Source of the DNA: CAYTRS01 sp964440305
GTDB taxonomy: Bacteria > Patescibacteriota > Minisyncoccia > Moranbacterales > JAKLHP01
Direction: 5' to 3'
Length of the DNA stretch: 64,000 nucleotides
Assembly: GCA_964440305.1 (NCBI GenBank)
Contig: CAYTRS010000001.1
Location: 1 to 64,000 of the forward strand
In this document: positions 24,450-32,526 of the stretch, in pieces
How positions within the stretch are numbered: the first letter of the stretch is position 1
Layout: every line of letters begins with the position of its first letter
Made by a program: the position numbers and the translations under genes
Notes under the pieces: generated by a model
The model's input: the letters and a program-made list of their open reading frames with translations, nothing else
The model's database searches: none
Told to the model about the DNA's origin: nothing

Positions 24450-25516
24450 AAGTAATTCCTGTAAAAAATCTTTACTTTTTAGTTGGGCATTTGGCAGGAA
24501 ACCAGCCGATTGATGTTTTTCCTCCGATTGACCACGAAAGCATATTTAAAAGTGGTGGAGATAATTTGATGGATATGGGATATATCAAGGGGCAGGAACA
24601 GGCGAAAAGAGCGCTGGAAATCGCAGCAGCGGGCGGGCACAATGTAATTTTCAACGGTCCTCCGGGGTCGGGAAAAACGCTTCTGGCAAAAACTATGCCT
24701 TCAATCCTGCCGCGCCTTAATCTTGATGAAAGCCTGGAAATAACCAAAATTTTTTCCATTTCCGGAAGGCTTCCTAAGGAAAAGCCTTTGGTAGTAAACC
24801 GTCCGTTCCGGTCGCCTCATCATAGTGCTAGTTCCGTATCATTGGTTGGAGGAGGAACTTATCCAAAGCCGGGGGAAATAAGTTTGGCGCACCGCGGAGT
24901 TTTGTTTTTGGATGAATTTGCAGAATTTCCAAGACCTGTTTTGGAGAATCTCCGCCAGCCGCTGGAAGACGGGGTAATCACAGTTTCGCGTGCGAAAGGT
25001 TCCCTTGAATTTCCGGCAAGATTCATTTTGGTGGCGGCGATGAATCCGTGTCCCTGTGGAAACGCGACTGATCCGGAAAAAGTCTGCTCCTGCACCCCAT
25101 CGCAGATAATAAAATACCAGAGAAAAATTTCCGGTCCGATTCTGGATCGGATCGATCTCCATGTGGAAGTGCCTAGGCTCAAATTTGAAAAACTGGAAAA
25201 AACAAAATCTGGAGAAGGGAGCGCTGATATTCGCGAAAGAGTAGAAAGAGCCAGGGAAATTCAGTCTAAAAGGCTTATAGATCTTCCAATTATGACCAAT
25301 AGTGAAATGGGTTCGGAACACATTGAAAAGCTTTGCCCCTTGGGAAAAGAAAGCATGGAACTCCTGCGGAGCGCCGTTTCCAGCCTGCGCTTGAGCGCGC
25401 GTGCCTATTTCCGGCTGATAAAAGTCGCCAGAACTATCGCGGATTTGGAAGAGGCAGAAAATATTCTGCCGGCTCATATTGCTGAAGCAGTGCAGTATAG
25501 ATTCAAAACCGAGTAA
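24302..25516 (+). CDS. comM: ComM/YifB-family ATPase, C-terminal frame (Mg-chelatase-like AAA+)
   Basis: 404 aa continuing the gene at 23988 in the -1 frame. It starts MFLGELALDG, which is an internal ComM sequence and not a natural N-terminus. Walker A is FNGPPGSGKTLLAKT, Walker B is VLFLDEFAEF, then QPLEDGVITVSRAKG and AAMNPCPCG (with the ComM Cys cluster CPCGN ... CSC) and LDRIDLHVEVPR. The C-terminal Mg-chelatase helical domain ends LEEAENILPAHIAEAVQYR. If the shift is a sequencing or assembly error, the gene is intact; if real, it may be expressed by slippage or be a pseudogene. Natural competence would fit the type IV cluster just upstream. Confidence 0.85.
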   Translation: MFLGELALDGRARPVQGVLPITLFAKSKGFEEVYVPQENAAEASVVRGIKVIPVKNLYFLVGHLAGNQPIDVFPPIDHESIFKSGGDNLMDMGYIKGQEQAKRALEIAAAGGHNVIFNGPPGSGKTLLAKTMPSILPRLNLDESLEITKIFSISGRLPKEKPLVVNRPFRSPHHSASSVSLVGGGTYPKPGEISLAHRGVLFLDEFAEFPRPVLENLRQPLEDGVITVSRAKGSLEFPARFILVAAMNPCPCGNATDPEKVCSCTPSQIIKYQRKISGPILDRIDLHVEVPRLKFEKLEKTKSGEGSADIRERVERAREIQSKRLIDLPIMTNSEMGSEHIEKLCPLGKESMELLRSAVSSLRLSARAYFRLIKVARTIADLEEAENILPAHIAEAVQYRFKTE

Positions 25517-25620
25517 ATTAAAAATTCAAAATGCAAAGTTAAAAATCAAGGTGTCCAAGGCGGACTTACAAATTTATATTCGTGTCATTCGTATGCAAAT
25601 TCGTGTCATTCGTATCGCTA
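25512..25620 (+). repeat. Dispersed repeat, copy F
   Basis: A-rich aaattcaaaatgcaaagtt units, the core GGTGTCCAAGGCGGACTTAC at 25550-25569 (identical to copy A), then two tandem ATTCGTGTCATTCGTATG-type units ending CGTATCGCTATT. Unlike copies C-E, its end runs into the coding sequence of the next gene. Confidence 0.8.
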
Positions 25621-26543
25621 TTTTACTTCTTATTTTTTTGTCTTGTGGAAATCCCACTCTCGCTTTTTGGAATGGGGATGAAGAATTGGATTTTGAATCG
25701 GGAAATAAAAAAGTGACTGTTTGCGACGAAGGAATATGTGGAGAAATTGCGAATAAGGATTCTGGGACAGTCGAGGAGTTTTTGGAAAAAGAAAAAATAG
25801 ATCTGGGCGAAAAAGACATTATTTTTCCGGCAAAGGGAGAAAAGCTGTATTCCGGAGGAAAAATAATAATTGAAAGGGCAAAAAAAGTAAGCATTCTTTC
25901 TGACGGAAAAAAAACTGAAAAATATGTTTTCGGAAGGGTTGTAAGGGAGGCGCTAATGGAAAGCGAGATAGCTTTAGGAGAAGATGATATATCCCATCCT
26001 TCCCTAGAATCTCCGATTTACGGAGAGACTAAAATTGAAGTTATTCGGGTAGATATAAGGGAGGAAATGGTAAATAGGGACATAGCCTTTAATAAAATAG
26101 TGACGCAGGACGACAAGATGAGCTGGCGGGAGAAAAAAATCAAGCAGAAGGGAGTAAAAGGAATAGAAGAAATAAAATACAAGGTTGTTTCGCACAATGG
26201 AAAAGAAATTTCCCGTAAAGTTATGACAAAGAGAATTGCCAAAGATCCGGTGGAAGAAATTTCAGTGGAAGGAACCTATGTAAAAGTCGGAAAGACACAC
26301 AAGGGTCTGGGAACTTGGTATGCTTTCAAAGGCGGGCTGTTTGCGGCTAATCCTTGGCTTCCGATGGGAAGCTATGTTAGAGTTACCAACAAAGAAAATG
26401 GAAAATCGGTAATTGTCCAAATCAACGACCGCGGACCATTCGGTCCGGGGAGAATAATAGACTTGGATAAAGTCGCTTTTGAAAAAATTGCCAGCATTGG
26501 CGCGGGAGTGATTGACGTTAAGATGGAAGAAATACTTAATTAG
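25593..26543 (+). CDS. Exported protein with DUF348/G5-like region and RlpA-like double-psi barrel
   Basis: About 316 aa from the ATG at 25593. A longer frame from 25479 would translate the intergenic repeat and is unlikely. The signal peptide starts MQIRVIRIAILLLIFLS; its first residues are encoded by repeat F. A DUF348/G5-like region (about 50-210; VTVCDEG, PAKGEKLYSGGKIII, IRVDIREEMV, GVKGIEEIKYKVVSHNGKEISRKV) leads to a C-terminal DPBB domain of RlpA type: GLGTWYAFKGGLFAANPWLPMGSYVRVTN, INDRGPFGPGRIIDLDKVAFEKI. The Asp and the Arg-Gly-Pro block match RlpA lytic transglycosylases. The likely site of action is the cell-wall surface, similar to Rpf/YabE-type wall enzymes. No Shine-Dalgarno. 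Confidence 0.8.
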   Translation: MQIRVIRIAILLLIFLSCGNPTLAFWNGDEELDFESGNKKVTVCDEGICGEIANKDSGTVEEFLEKEKIDLGEKDIIFPAKGEKLYSGGKIIIERAKKVSILSDGKKTEKYVFGRVVREALMESEIALGEDDISHPSLESPIYGETKIEVIRVDIREEMVNRDIAFNKIVTQDDKMSWREKKIKQKGVKGIEEIKYKVVSHNGKEISRKVMTKRIAKDPVEEISVEGTYVKVGKTHKGLGTWYAFKGGLFAANPWLPMGSYVRVTNKENGKSVIVQINDRGPFGPGRIIDLDKVAFEKIASIGAGVIDVKMEEILN

Positions 26544-26560
26544 CTCGTGGCTTGTAGTTT

Positions 26561-26616
26561 TTAGCTTGTAGATTAAATTATCTGTTAATCTAAGAAGCTA
26601 ACCAGCTACAAGCTAA
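26561..26616. repeat. AT-rich palindrome upstream of rsmA
   Basis: TTAGCTTGTAG (26561-26571) and CTACAAGCTAA (26606-26616) are perfect 11-bp inverted repeats with an inner GATTAA/TTAATC pair. Extra half copies flank it (CTTGTAG before, AAGCTAA after). It fills most of the 85-bp spacer between the RlpA-like gene and rsmA and is a possible mRNA hairpin. Confidence 0.65.
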
Positions 26617-26628
26617 TAAGCTAAAAAT

Positions 26629-27474
26629 ATGAGAATAAAGAAATCTTTAGGGCAAAATTTCCTGAAAGATTTTCAAGTAGTCAAAAAAATTATTGAAGCG
26701 GCGGATTTGAATTCTTCTGATATTGTTTTAGAAATTGGTCCGGGAACGGGGGTTTTGACCGAAGAACTCGCAAAAAAAGCGGGAAGAGTTATTGCGGTTG
26801 AAATTGACGAGAACCTAGCTAACCTTCTCAGGGATAAATTTAAGAATTCAAGCAATATTGATATAGTAAACGAAAATATTTTGGATTTGCAAATCCAAAG
26901 TTCAAATTTCAAATTCCAAACCAAATCCAAAGCTCAAAATCCAAAAAATATACATAATAGCTGCTACACTATACCTGATACTAAATATAAAATTGTGGCA
27001 AATCTGCCATATTATATCACTTCTCCGATTATTCGGATGTTTTTGGAAAGCGAAAATCCGCCAAGCGAAATGATTCTTATGGTGCAGAAAGAAGTGGCGG
27101 AAAGAATTGTGGCAAATCCTGGAAAAATGAGCATTTTGGCTGTTTCGGTGCAATATTACGCAAAGCCCGAACTTCTTTTTACTGTCAGCAGGAAGTATTT
27201 TTATCCGATTCCGGAAGTGGATAGTGCGGTTATTAGAATTGTGACAAGCGAACCGAAATACGTGACAGGTGATGAGGGGAAGAAATTTTTCAGAGTTGTG
27301 CGGGCGGGATTTTGCGCCAAAAGAAAAACGCTGGCGAACAATTTGTCCAATAGTTTTCATTTGGAAAAAAAAGAAGTTGAGAAAATATTGGAAGGAGCGG
27401 GGTTTTCAAGGAACGTCAGAGCTCAGGAGCTATGCGTAGAAGATTGGAAAAAATTATATAATTGCTTTAATTAA
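26629..27474 (+). CDS. rsmA: 16S rRNA (A1518/A1519) dimethyltransferase
   Basis: 281 aa. KKSLGQNFLKDFQVVKKI at the N-terminus, motif I VLEIGPGTGVLTEEL, VIAVEIDENLANLL, and the catalytic NLPYYITSP (motif IV) identify RsmA/KsgA; FxAKRKTLANNL is near the C-terminus. It dimethylates two adenosines in 16S helix 45 during 30S maturation. Odd point: between NENILDL and KIVANLPYY lies a Gln/Asn/Lys-rich stretch (about residues 87-120) much longer than in relatives. Its DNA (about 26886-26985) looks like the AT-rich intergenic repeats of this genome. The last 21 bp overlap the convergent UbiA-family gene. Confidence 0.95.
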   Translation: MRIKKSLGQNFLKDFQVVKKIIEAADLNSSDIVLEIGPGTGVLTEELAKKAGRVIAVEIDENLANLLRDKFKNSSNIDIVNENILDLQIQSSNFKFQTKSKAQNPKNIHNSCYTIPDTKYKIVANLPYYITSPIIRMFLESENPPSEMILMVQKEVAERIVANPGKMSILAVSVQYYAKPELLFTVSRKYFYPIPEVDSAVIRIVTSEPKYVTGDEGKKFFRVVRAGFCAKRKTLANNLSNSFHLEKKEVEKILEGAGFSRNVRAQELCVEDWKKLYNCFN

Positions 27475-29142
27475 TATAATCCCGTAAATTGACACTATTC
27501 CCAATATCCACCAGATAATATTGCGATAATGAATCCGGCTTTTTGCCGGATTTTTTTTTCCGCCAGAGGCGGATCCGTCTTGGGCGGACATATTATTGAC
27601 CAGGAAAAAAGAAATTCCTCCAAAGATAATCGCCCACCAAAAAAGGCCAGGCTCATTGAAAACAAGAACGCTTAAAACAAAAGAAAGGAATATTCCCCCT
27701 CCAGTGATTATTTTTCCCCAGCTTTCTCCAAAAAACACCGGAACAGTATAAACCCCGTCTGATCTGTCTCCCTCAATATCTTTGAAATCCTTGAGGGGAA
27801 GAGAAAAAGTGAAGGCGAAAATCAAGAGCGCGATTATCTTCCAGGGAAGCGCGGAAATGTCCTGGGAAGGATGTACTAGAATAAATCCGGAAAACAATAT
27901 AATAGACGAGGCTAAGGCACTTACGAAAGTTGATATTATGGCAAATCTTTTAAGGCGTAGGGGGAAAGACGAATAGATCCAAGCTATGGCCTGATAAGCG
28001 ACAAGAAACAGGGCGATTTTGAAGTTGACGATGGCGGAAAAAAATATTGCGGATAAAAATAGAATGACTCCTATTGTTTTATATTCCGATTCGTTGAAAA
28101 CATTTCGGGGAAGAGGACGCCAAGAATTTGTCTTTTCGTCTATTTTTTTGTCTTCCAGATCATTGGGGACAACTGAAGCGAGCCAGGAAAACCCGATTGA
28201 TTCCAAGAGTATTATTATTGAAATTATATTAAAAAAAGTTAGCTGGCTGATAATCAACGCTTCTAAGTTTCCGCCTTTTTGTAAAAGAAATCCTAAGCCG
28301 ATTCCCACGAAAAAAAGCCCGCCGTGATAAACAAGCTGCGGAGGACGGGAATTCTTAAGAAATCCAATCAGCTTTTCCTTGAAATAAAAATAAAGGGCAA
28401 GAAAAATTATAATAGAAACGACTAGAGAATAAACTAGGCTCATTTTAACATTTAGTGAGCTCGGAATATCCAAAATTCCCCGATAAAATATTGAAGTGGG
28501 AGAAAGGAACATTTGCGCTACATCAACTTCAGAAATACCGAAAAATCCCTTTTCAAGTCCCTTCGCGAGAATGGTCACATAGGAAGGGAAAGTACCTAAA
28601 ATAAAAAGAACAAAATATGACAACACTGCAACAAATACGGAATTTATAAATTTGTTGCTTTTAGCTAGAACATAAATAAAAATCAGCATTATTACCAAGG
28701 CTACTTCTATCCTTACTCCGTAAGTGATTCCGATTTCTGGCGTGCTTCCGAAAAAAGTGAGGAATCTTTGAAAAAGCCCGGCTAATCCGTCAAACTCATA
28801 AAAACTCCAAAAGCCTTCCCCTTTTGAAATAATATGGTCAAAAATCGGGGGAGTGAGGATTATGAGATATCCCCAAAGAAGGACATTGGAGATTTTTCCA
28901 AAGTTCTCCCCGGTAAATTTTCTTATAATTCCCAGAAAAAGCAAATAAGCGATTAGAAAAAAAAGAAAAGTATGTGAAAACTCATAAAAAATGAAAATTC
29001 CCGGGCGATTTTTGAAATCACCCAGCCAATTTTCAATCAGGATTCGAAAAATAATAATAGCCAAAAAGGAAGTCACCCAGATTTTGAAGTTAATCGGCTC
29101 GTTTTCGATGCCATTTATAGCCCTTTTGATCAGCTTAACCAT
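27454..29142 (-). CDS. UbiA-family prenyltransferase with an extra N-terminal polytopic domain
   Basis: 562 aa, roughly twice the usual UbiA size. Residues about 1-285 form seven or eight membrane helices of unknown family. The C-terminal half (about 290-560) is UbiA-like: first Asp motif NDLEDKKIDEKTNSWRPLP (NDxxDxxxD) and second motif DFKDIEGDRSDGVYTVPVFFG. It should transfer a prenyl or other polyisoprenyl group to an aromatic or sugar acceptor in the membrane. A hydrophilic loop near residues 525-545 (MSAQDGSASGGKKNPAKSR) is encoded by DNA that, read on the other strand, is the rsmA terminator plus a GGCGG palindrome. An extended -10 (TGC TACATT, 29154-29149) lies 6 nt from the ATG, so translation may be leaderless. 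Confidence 0.75.
   Translation of the reverse strand: MVKLIKRAINGIENEPINFKIWVTSFLAIIIFRILIENWLGDFKNRPGIFIFYEFSHTFLFFLIAYLLFLGIIRKFTGENFGKISNVLLWGYLIILTPPIFDHIISKGEGFWSFYEFDGLAGLFQRFLTFFGSTPEIGITYGVRIEVALVIMLIFIYVLAKSNKFINSVFVAVLSYFVLFILGTFPSYVTILAKGLEKGFFGISEVDVAQMFLSPTSIFYRGILDIPSSLNVKMSLVYSLVVSIIIFLALYFYFKEKLIGFLKNSRPPQLVYHGGLFFVGIGLGFLLQKGGNLEALIISQLTFFNIISIIILLESIGFSWLASVVPNDLEDKKIDEKTNSWRPLPRNVFNESEYKTIGVILFLSAIFFSAIVNFKIALFLVAYQAIAWIYSSFPLRLKRFAIISTFVSALASSIILFSGFILVHPSQDISALPWKIIALLIFAFTFSLPLKDFKDIEGDRSDGVYTVPVFFGESWGKIITGGGIFLSFVLSVLVFNEPGLFWWAIIFGGISFFLVNNMSAQDGSASGGKKNPAKSRIHYRNIIWWILGIVSIYGIILIKAII
27532..27559 (+). terminator. Intrinsic terminator of rsmA, inside the convergent gene
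   Basis: AATCCGGC (27532-27539), loop TTTTT, GCCGGATT (27545-27552), then a run of T to 27559. It is a perfect 8-bp stem 57 bp after the rsmA stop. It lies entirely within the coding sequence of the minus-strand UbiA-family gene. A CCGCCAGAGGCGG palindrome follows directly at 27560-27572. Confidence 0.85.
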
Positions 29143-29148
29143 ATTTTA

Positions 29149-29208
29149 AATGTAGCATAATTGCCGTTTTTGGGAAGTTTAGTCCCGATTCCTGAATTAT
29201 GCTAAAAT
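29149..29208. promoter_or_regulatory. Mirror-image divergent promoters (UbiA-family gene / helicase)
   Basis: A perfect inverted repeat TAGCATAATT (29153-29162) / AATTATGCTA (29195-29204) places an extended -10 on each strand: TGC-TACATT reading left (29157-29149) and TGC-TAAAAT reading right (29200-29208). No good -35 hexamer is seen for either. Minus-strand transcripts would start at the UbiA-family ATG; plus-strand ones about 110 nt before the helicase gene. Confidence 0.5.
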
Positions 29209-29229
29209 AAGAAAGTTAAACAAGAACGG

Positions 29230-29296
29230 ATAAAAATTTTCTTTTTTTCTTGTCTGCGCTAGGGCTTCGAAGCCCGAAAAAAAGAAAATTTTTTAT
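29230..29296 (+). repeat. Long nested hairpin in the helicase leader
   Basis: Arms ATAAAAATTTTCTTTTTTTC (29230-29249) and GAAAAAAAGAAAATTTTTTAT (29276-29296) are near-perfect reverse complements. They enclose the perfect palindrome GGGCTTCGAAGCCC (29262-29275). It ends 30 bp before the helicase start codon. It may control mRNA stability or ribosome access; it could also be a mobile palindromic element. Confidence 0.65.
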
Positions 29297-29326
29297 ACAA
29301 TTAAGCTAAATTTTATCAAAATTCAA

Positions 29327-31504
29327 ATGTCTGAAATTTTAACTCACCTGAATCCAAAACAAAGAGAGGCCGTGGAAGCAATAGAAGGTCCGCTTTTGAT
29401 TATTGCTGGCGCGGGAAGCGGAAAAACCCGTACGCTGACCCACCGAGTGGCTTACCTCATAAGAGAAAAGGGAATTAATCCTTTGAATATTTTGGCAGTC
29501 ACCTTTACCAACAAGGCGGCCGGAGAAATGAAAGAAAGAGTAGAAAAACTGTTGCAGGAAGGGGAAAAAATATCCCGTAATATTCCGCTAGTGGGAACCT
29601 TCCACAGTATCTGCGCAAGAATTCTGCGCAGAGAAATAGAAATTTTGGGCTATGGAAAATCCTTCAATATAATAGACGACCGCGACCAGGCAGTGCTGAT
29701 GAAGAAAATAATCAAGAAGTTAGAACTTAATCCGGACCAGTTCCATCCCAATGCATTCATAAATTCAATCGGCAAGGCCAAAAACGAACTCAAGAGCCCA
29801 GAAGATTATGTGAGGGAATCCGGGGGATTTTATGAGGATATAACTGCGAAAGTATATTTTGCTTATCAAAAGGAGCTGAAAGACAGCAATTCTTTGGATT
29901 TTGACGATCTCATCTGCCTGACTGTGAAAATTTTCCGAGATTTTCCCGAAATTTTAGAAAAATACCAGAATCGTTTCCGCTATATCCTGGTTGACGAATA
30001 TCAGGACACGAATCATTCCCAATATGTTTTCATAAATCTCTTGGCAAAAAAGCACCGTAATTTGTGCGTTGTGGGGGACGACTGGCAGTCGATATACGGC
30101 TGGCGACAGGCGGATATTCGCAACATTTTGAATTTTGAAAAAGATTATCCGGAAGCGAAAGTGATTGCATTGGAACAGAACTACCGATCCACCCAGATAA
30201 TCCTTGATGCGGCTTACTCGGTGATATCCAAGAACGTCTACCGTAAAGACAAGAAGCTATGGACGGAAAACAAAGAAGAGCACCTGATTTCTTCCTATGA
30301 AGCGGACGATGAGATTGATGAAGCGGAATTCGTGGCGAATGAAATCCAAAAATTAATTCAGGAAGAGAAAAGGTTTTCTTACCGAGATTTTGTAGTGCTT
30401 TACCGCACTAATGCCCAATCTAGAGTTTTGGAAGAAATTTTTCTGAAGCATTCCCTTCCATATCGAATTATTGGGGGAACAAAATTCTACCAAAGAAAAG
30501 AAGTGAAGGATATGGTCGCATATCTTCGTATTATACAGAACCCGAACGATTGCTTGGCGCTGGAAAGGATAATGAATGAACAAAAAAAAGGAATCGGAGA
30601 AAAAACCGTTGCTAGCTGGATCTTCTTCGCTAAAGAAAAAAATACTGACCTTATTTCTGCCGGTATCAAGCTTAGTCAGGAAAAAATTCTCAAAGGAAAA
30701 TCGGAGAGTATTGCCAAATTCTGCGATTTCATCCAAAGGATGAACGAGGCAAAAGAAAGAATCAAACTTTCCGATTTTATTGAGAAAGTGTTCCGTGAAA
30801 GCGGATATGAAAAAGAGCTCTTGGACGGCTCGACCGAAGGTGAAATGCGCTGGGAAAATGTTCGGGAGCTTATTACTGTCGCCCAAAAATATGACATTGA
30901 CGAGGAAACAGCTATAGCCAAAGCGCTTGATTTGTTTCTGGAAGAGGTGGCACTGGCTTCGGACACGGACAAAATCAGCCAAGACAAGAACTCAGTGCAT
31001 CTTATGACGCTGCACAGTGCTAAGGGGCTGGAATTTCCGGTAGTTTTCATAGTTGGATTGGAAGAAGGGCTTTTCCCGCACTCCAGAAGTGTGATGGACG
31101 CTTTGGAAATGGAGGAAGAAAGGCGGCTGATGTATGTAGGCGTAACCAGATCGAAGGAAAAAGTCTATTTAGTTTTCGCCAACCAGCGCAATATTTTCGG
31201 ATCCACCCAGGTCAATGCCCCTTCAAGGTTTTTGGACGATATTCCAACGCATCTGATGGTAAAAAGTGAGAAGCCAGAAATAAAAAGTAAAATGTATGGA
31301 AGTTTTAATAAATACAAAAAAGGAACACCGGATACAAAATACATAATACATAATACTAATTTTAAGGACGGCGATCGAGTAAAACACGAAGTTTTCGGGG
31401 AGGGGATTGTAGTTTCAGTCGCGGGCGATGTGGTGGTCGTCGCTTTCCGGGGAAAGGGCATCAAGAAATTTTCCTTGGATTTCGCGCCAATTAAAAAAAT
31501 CTAG
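29327..31504 (+). CDS. pcrA: UvrD/PcrA-type superfamily 1 DNA helicase
   Basis: 725 aa. Motifs in order: LNPKQREAVEAIEGPLLIIAGAGSGKTRTL (Walker A), VTFTNKAAGEMKERV, VGTFHSICARILR, ILVDEYQDTN (DExx box), VVGDDWQSIYGWRQADIRNI, LEQNYRST, VHLMTLHSAKGLEFPVVFIVG and EERRLMYVGVTRSKEKVYL. It is a 3'-5' helicase for nucleotide excision and mismatch repair and replication restart. The C-terminus has a Tudor-like end (FKDGDRVKHEVFGEGIVVSV) as in PcrA. A basic linker before it (about residues 645-685) is encoded by AT-rich, repeat-like DNA. UvrA and UvrB, its repair partners, are at 51-56 kb. Confidence 0.95.
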   Translation: MSEILTHLNPKQREAVEAIEGPLLIIAGAGSGKTRTLTHRVAYLIREKGINPLNILAVTFTNKAAGEMKERVEKLLQEGEKISRNIPLVGTFHSICARILRREIEILGYGKSFNIIDDRDQAVLMKKIIKKLELNPDQFHPNAFINSIGKAKNELKSPEDYVRESGGFYEDITAKVYFAYQKELKDSNSLDFDDLICLTVKIFRDFPEILEKYQNRFRYILVDEYQDTNHSQYVFINLLAKKHRNLCVVGDDWQSIYGWRQADIRNILNFEKDYPEAKVIALEQNYRSTQIILDAAYSVISKNVYRKDKKLWTENKEEHLISSYEADDEIDEAEFVANEIQKLIQEEKRFSYRDFVVLYRTNAQSRVLEEIFLKHSLPYRIIGGTKFYQRKEVKDMVAYLRIIQNPNDCLALERIMNEQKKGIGEKTVASWIFFAKEKNTDLISAGIKLSQEKILKGKSESIAKFCDFIQRMNEAKERIKLSDFIEKVFRESGYEKELLDGSTEGEMRWENVRELITVAQKYDIDEETAIAKALDLFLEEVALASDTDKISQDKNSVHLMTLHSAKGLEFPVVFIVGLEEGLFPHSRSVMDALEMEEERRLMYVGVTRSKEKVYLVFANQRNIFGSTQVNAPSRFLDDIPTHLMVKSEKPEIKSKMYGSFNKYKKGTPDTKYIIHNTNFKDGDRVKHEVFGEGIVVSVAGDVVVVAFRGKGIKKFSLDFAPIKKI

Positions 31505-31659
31505 TCTTTATATGCGGCAAACAATTTTTCTCCAAATCAGACCGCGTATCAGTAAAGAGGTTTCCTTACTAAACCATGATAATCTAAGTTAAAGGGTATA
31601 AAGCTTAGTGCTGGCTACGAGATTTCTCAAAAAATTTTTTACTGCGTAATTTAATTCAG

Positions 31660-32493
31660 GTGGATACATTTCTTTATTTATATCAAAACCTTCCCCGATA
31701 TATTGATCCGGTCGCTTTCAACATGGGTCCGTTTCCGATACGCTGGTATTCTTTGATGTATATCATCGCGTTTTTAGCGGTTTATCTTCTGATTTTATAT
31801 CGGATCCGAAAAAAAGAAGGAACTTATGCGAAGGATTTTTTAGAGAATATTTTTTTAGTTTCTTTTATGGGGCTGTTGATCGGGGCCAGACTTGGATACG
31901 TGTTTTTTTATGATCCGGATTATTTTCTCAAAAATCCGCTGGCTGTCGTTTACCCTTTTAATCCGGAAAACGGGGAATTTTCAGGAATTTTCGGAATGAG
32001 CTATCATGGGGGGCTCATTGGGGTTGTTTTGACTTCTTGGATTTATACTCGACTTCAGGGCGTTAGTTTCCTGAAACTTGCCAATTTTATTGCGCCGGCA
32101 GTTCCAGCCGGATATTTTTTCGGAAGAATAGGGAATTTCTTGAATGGCGAGCTGTTCGGAAAAATTACCGAGAGCCCTTGGGGAATGCATTTCGGATCGG
32201 ATAAGTTTCTTCGCTACCCTAATCAGCTCTGCGAGGCTTTTTTTGAAGGCATTATCCTTTTTGTTTTACTCTGGAGATTGCGGAATCATTCAAAGTTTAA
32301 GGATAAAATGCTTTTCAGCTACCTTCTGGGGTATGGCATCTTCCGCTTTTTGCTTGATTTCGGAAGGGAAGGCCCTGAAAAGTCACTTCTCGGATTTTTG
32401 GAAATAAGCCAGCTGCTGTCATTTGGCATGGCAATTATTGGGCTATTTTTCCTGCTTTTCTCGAGGTTTGTGATAAGTAGAAAAATGAGCTAG
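31660..32493 (+). CDS. lgt: Prolipoprotein diacylglyceryl transferase
   Basis: 277 aa with about seven membrane helices, starting at GTG (31660). FNMGPFPIRWYSLMYIIAFL, LIGARLGYVFFYDPDYF, SYHGGLIGVVL (conserved His-Gly-Gly) and FFGRIGNFLNGELFGKITESPWGMHF (Lgt signature RIGNFxNxE) are diagnostic. It moves diacylglycerol from phosphatidylglycerol to the lipobox Cys of prolipoproteins. Its 155-bp upstream spacer (31505-31659) shows no clear promoter or terminator, only a small GTAA..TTAC hairpin near 31552-31569. LspA is at 560-1006. Confidence 0.95.
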   Translation: MDTFLYLYQNLPRYIDPVAFNMGPFPIRWYSLMYIIAFLAVYLLILYRIRKKEGTYAKDFLENIFLVSFMGLLIGARLGYVFFYDPDYFLKNPLAVVYPFNPENGEFSGIFGMSYHGGLIGVVLTSWIYTRLQGVSFLKLANFIAPAVPAGYFFGRIGNFLNGELFGKITESPWGMHFGSDKFLRYPNQLCEAFFEGIILFVLLWRLRNHSKFKDKMLFSYLLGYGIFRFLLDFGREGPEKSLLGFLEISQLLSFGMAIIGLFFLLFSRFVISRKMS

Positions 32494-32526
32494 AATAGTT
32501 AATAGTAAAAGTAAAGTTTTTGGCAA

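Noticed and set aside
25479..25592. Longer N-terminus for the G5/RlpA-like protein
   Set aside because: It translates intergenic repeat F and would bury the signal peptide; the ATG at 25593 gives a normal export signal.
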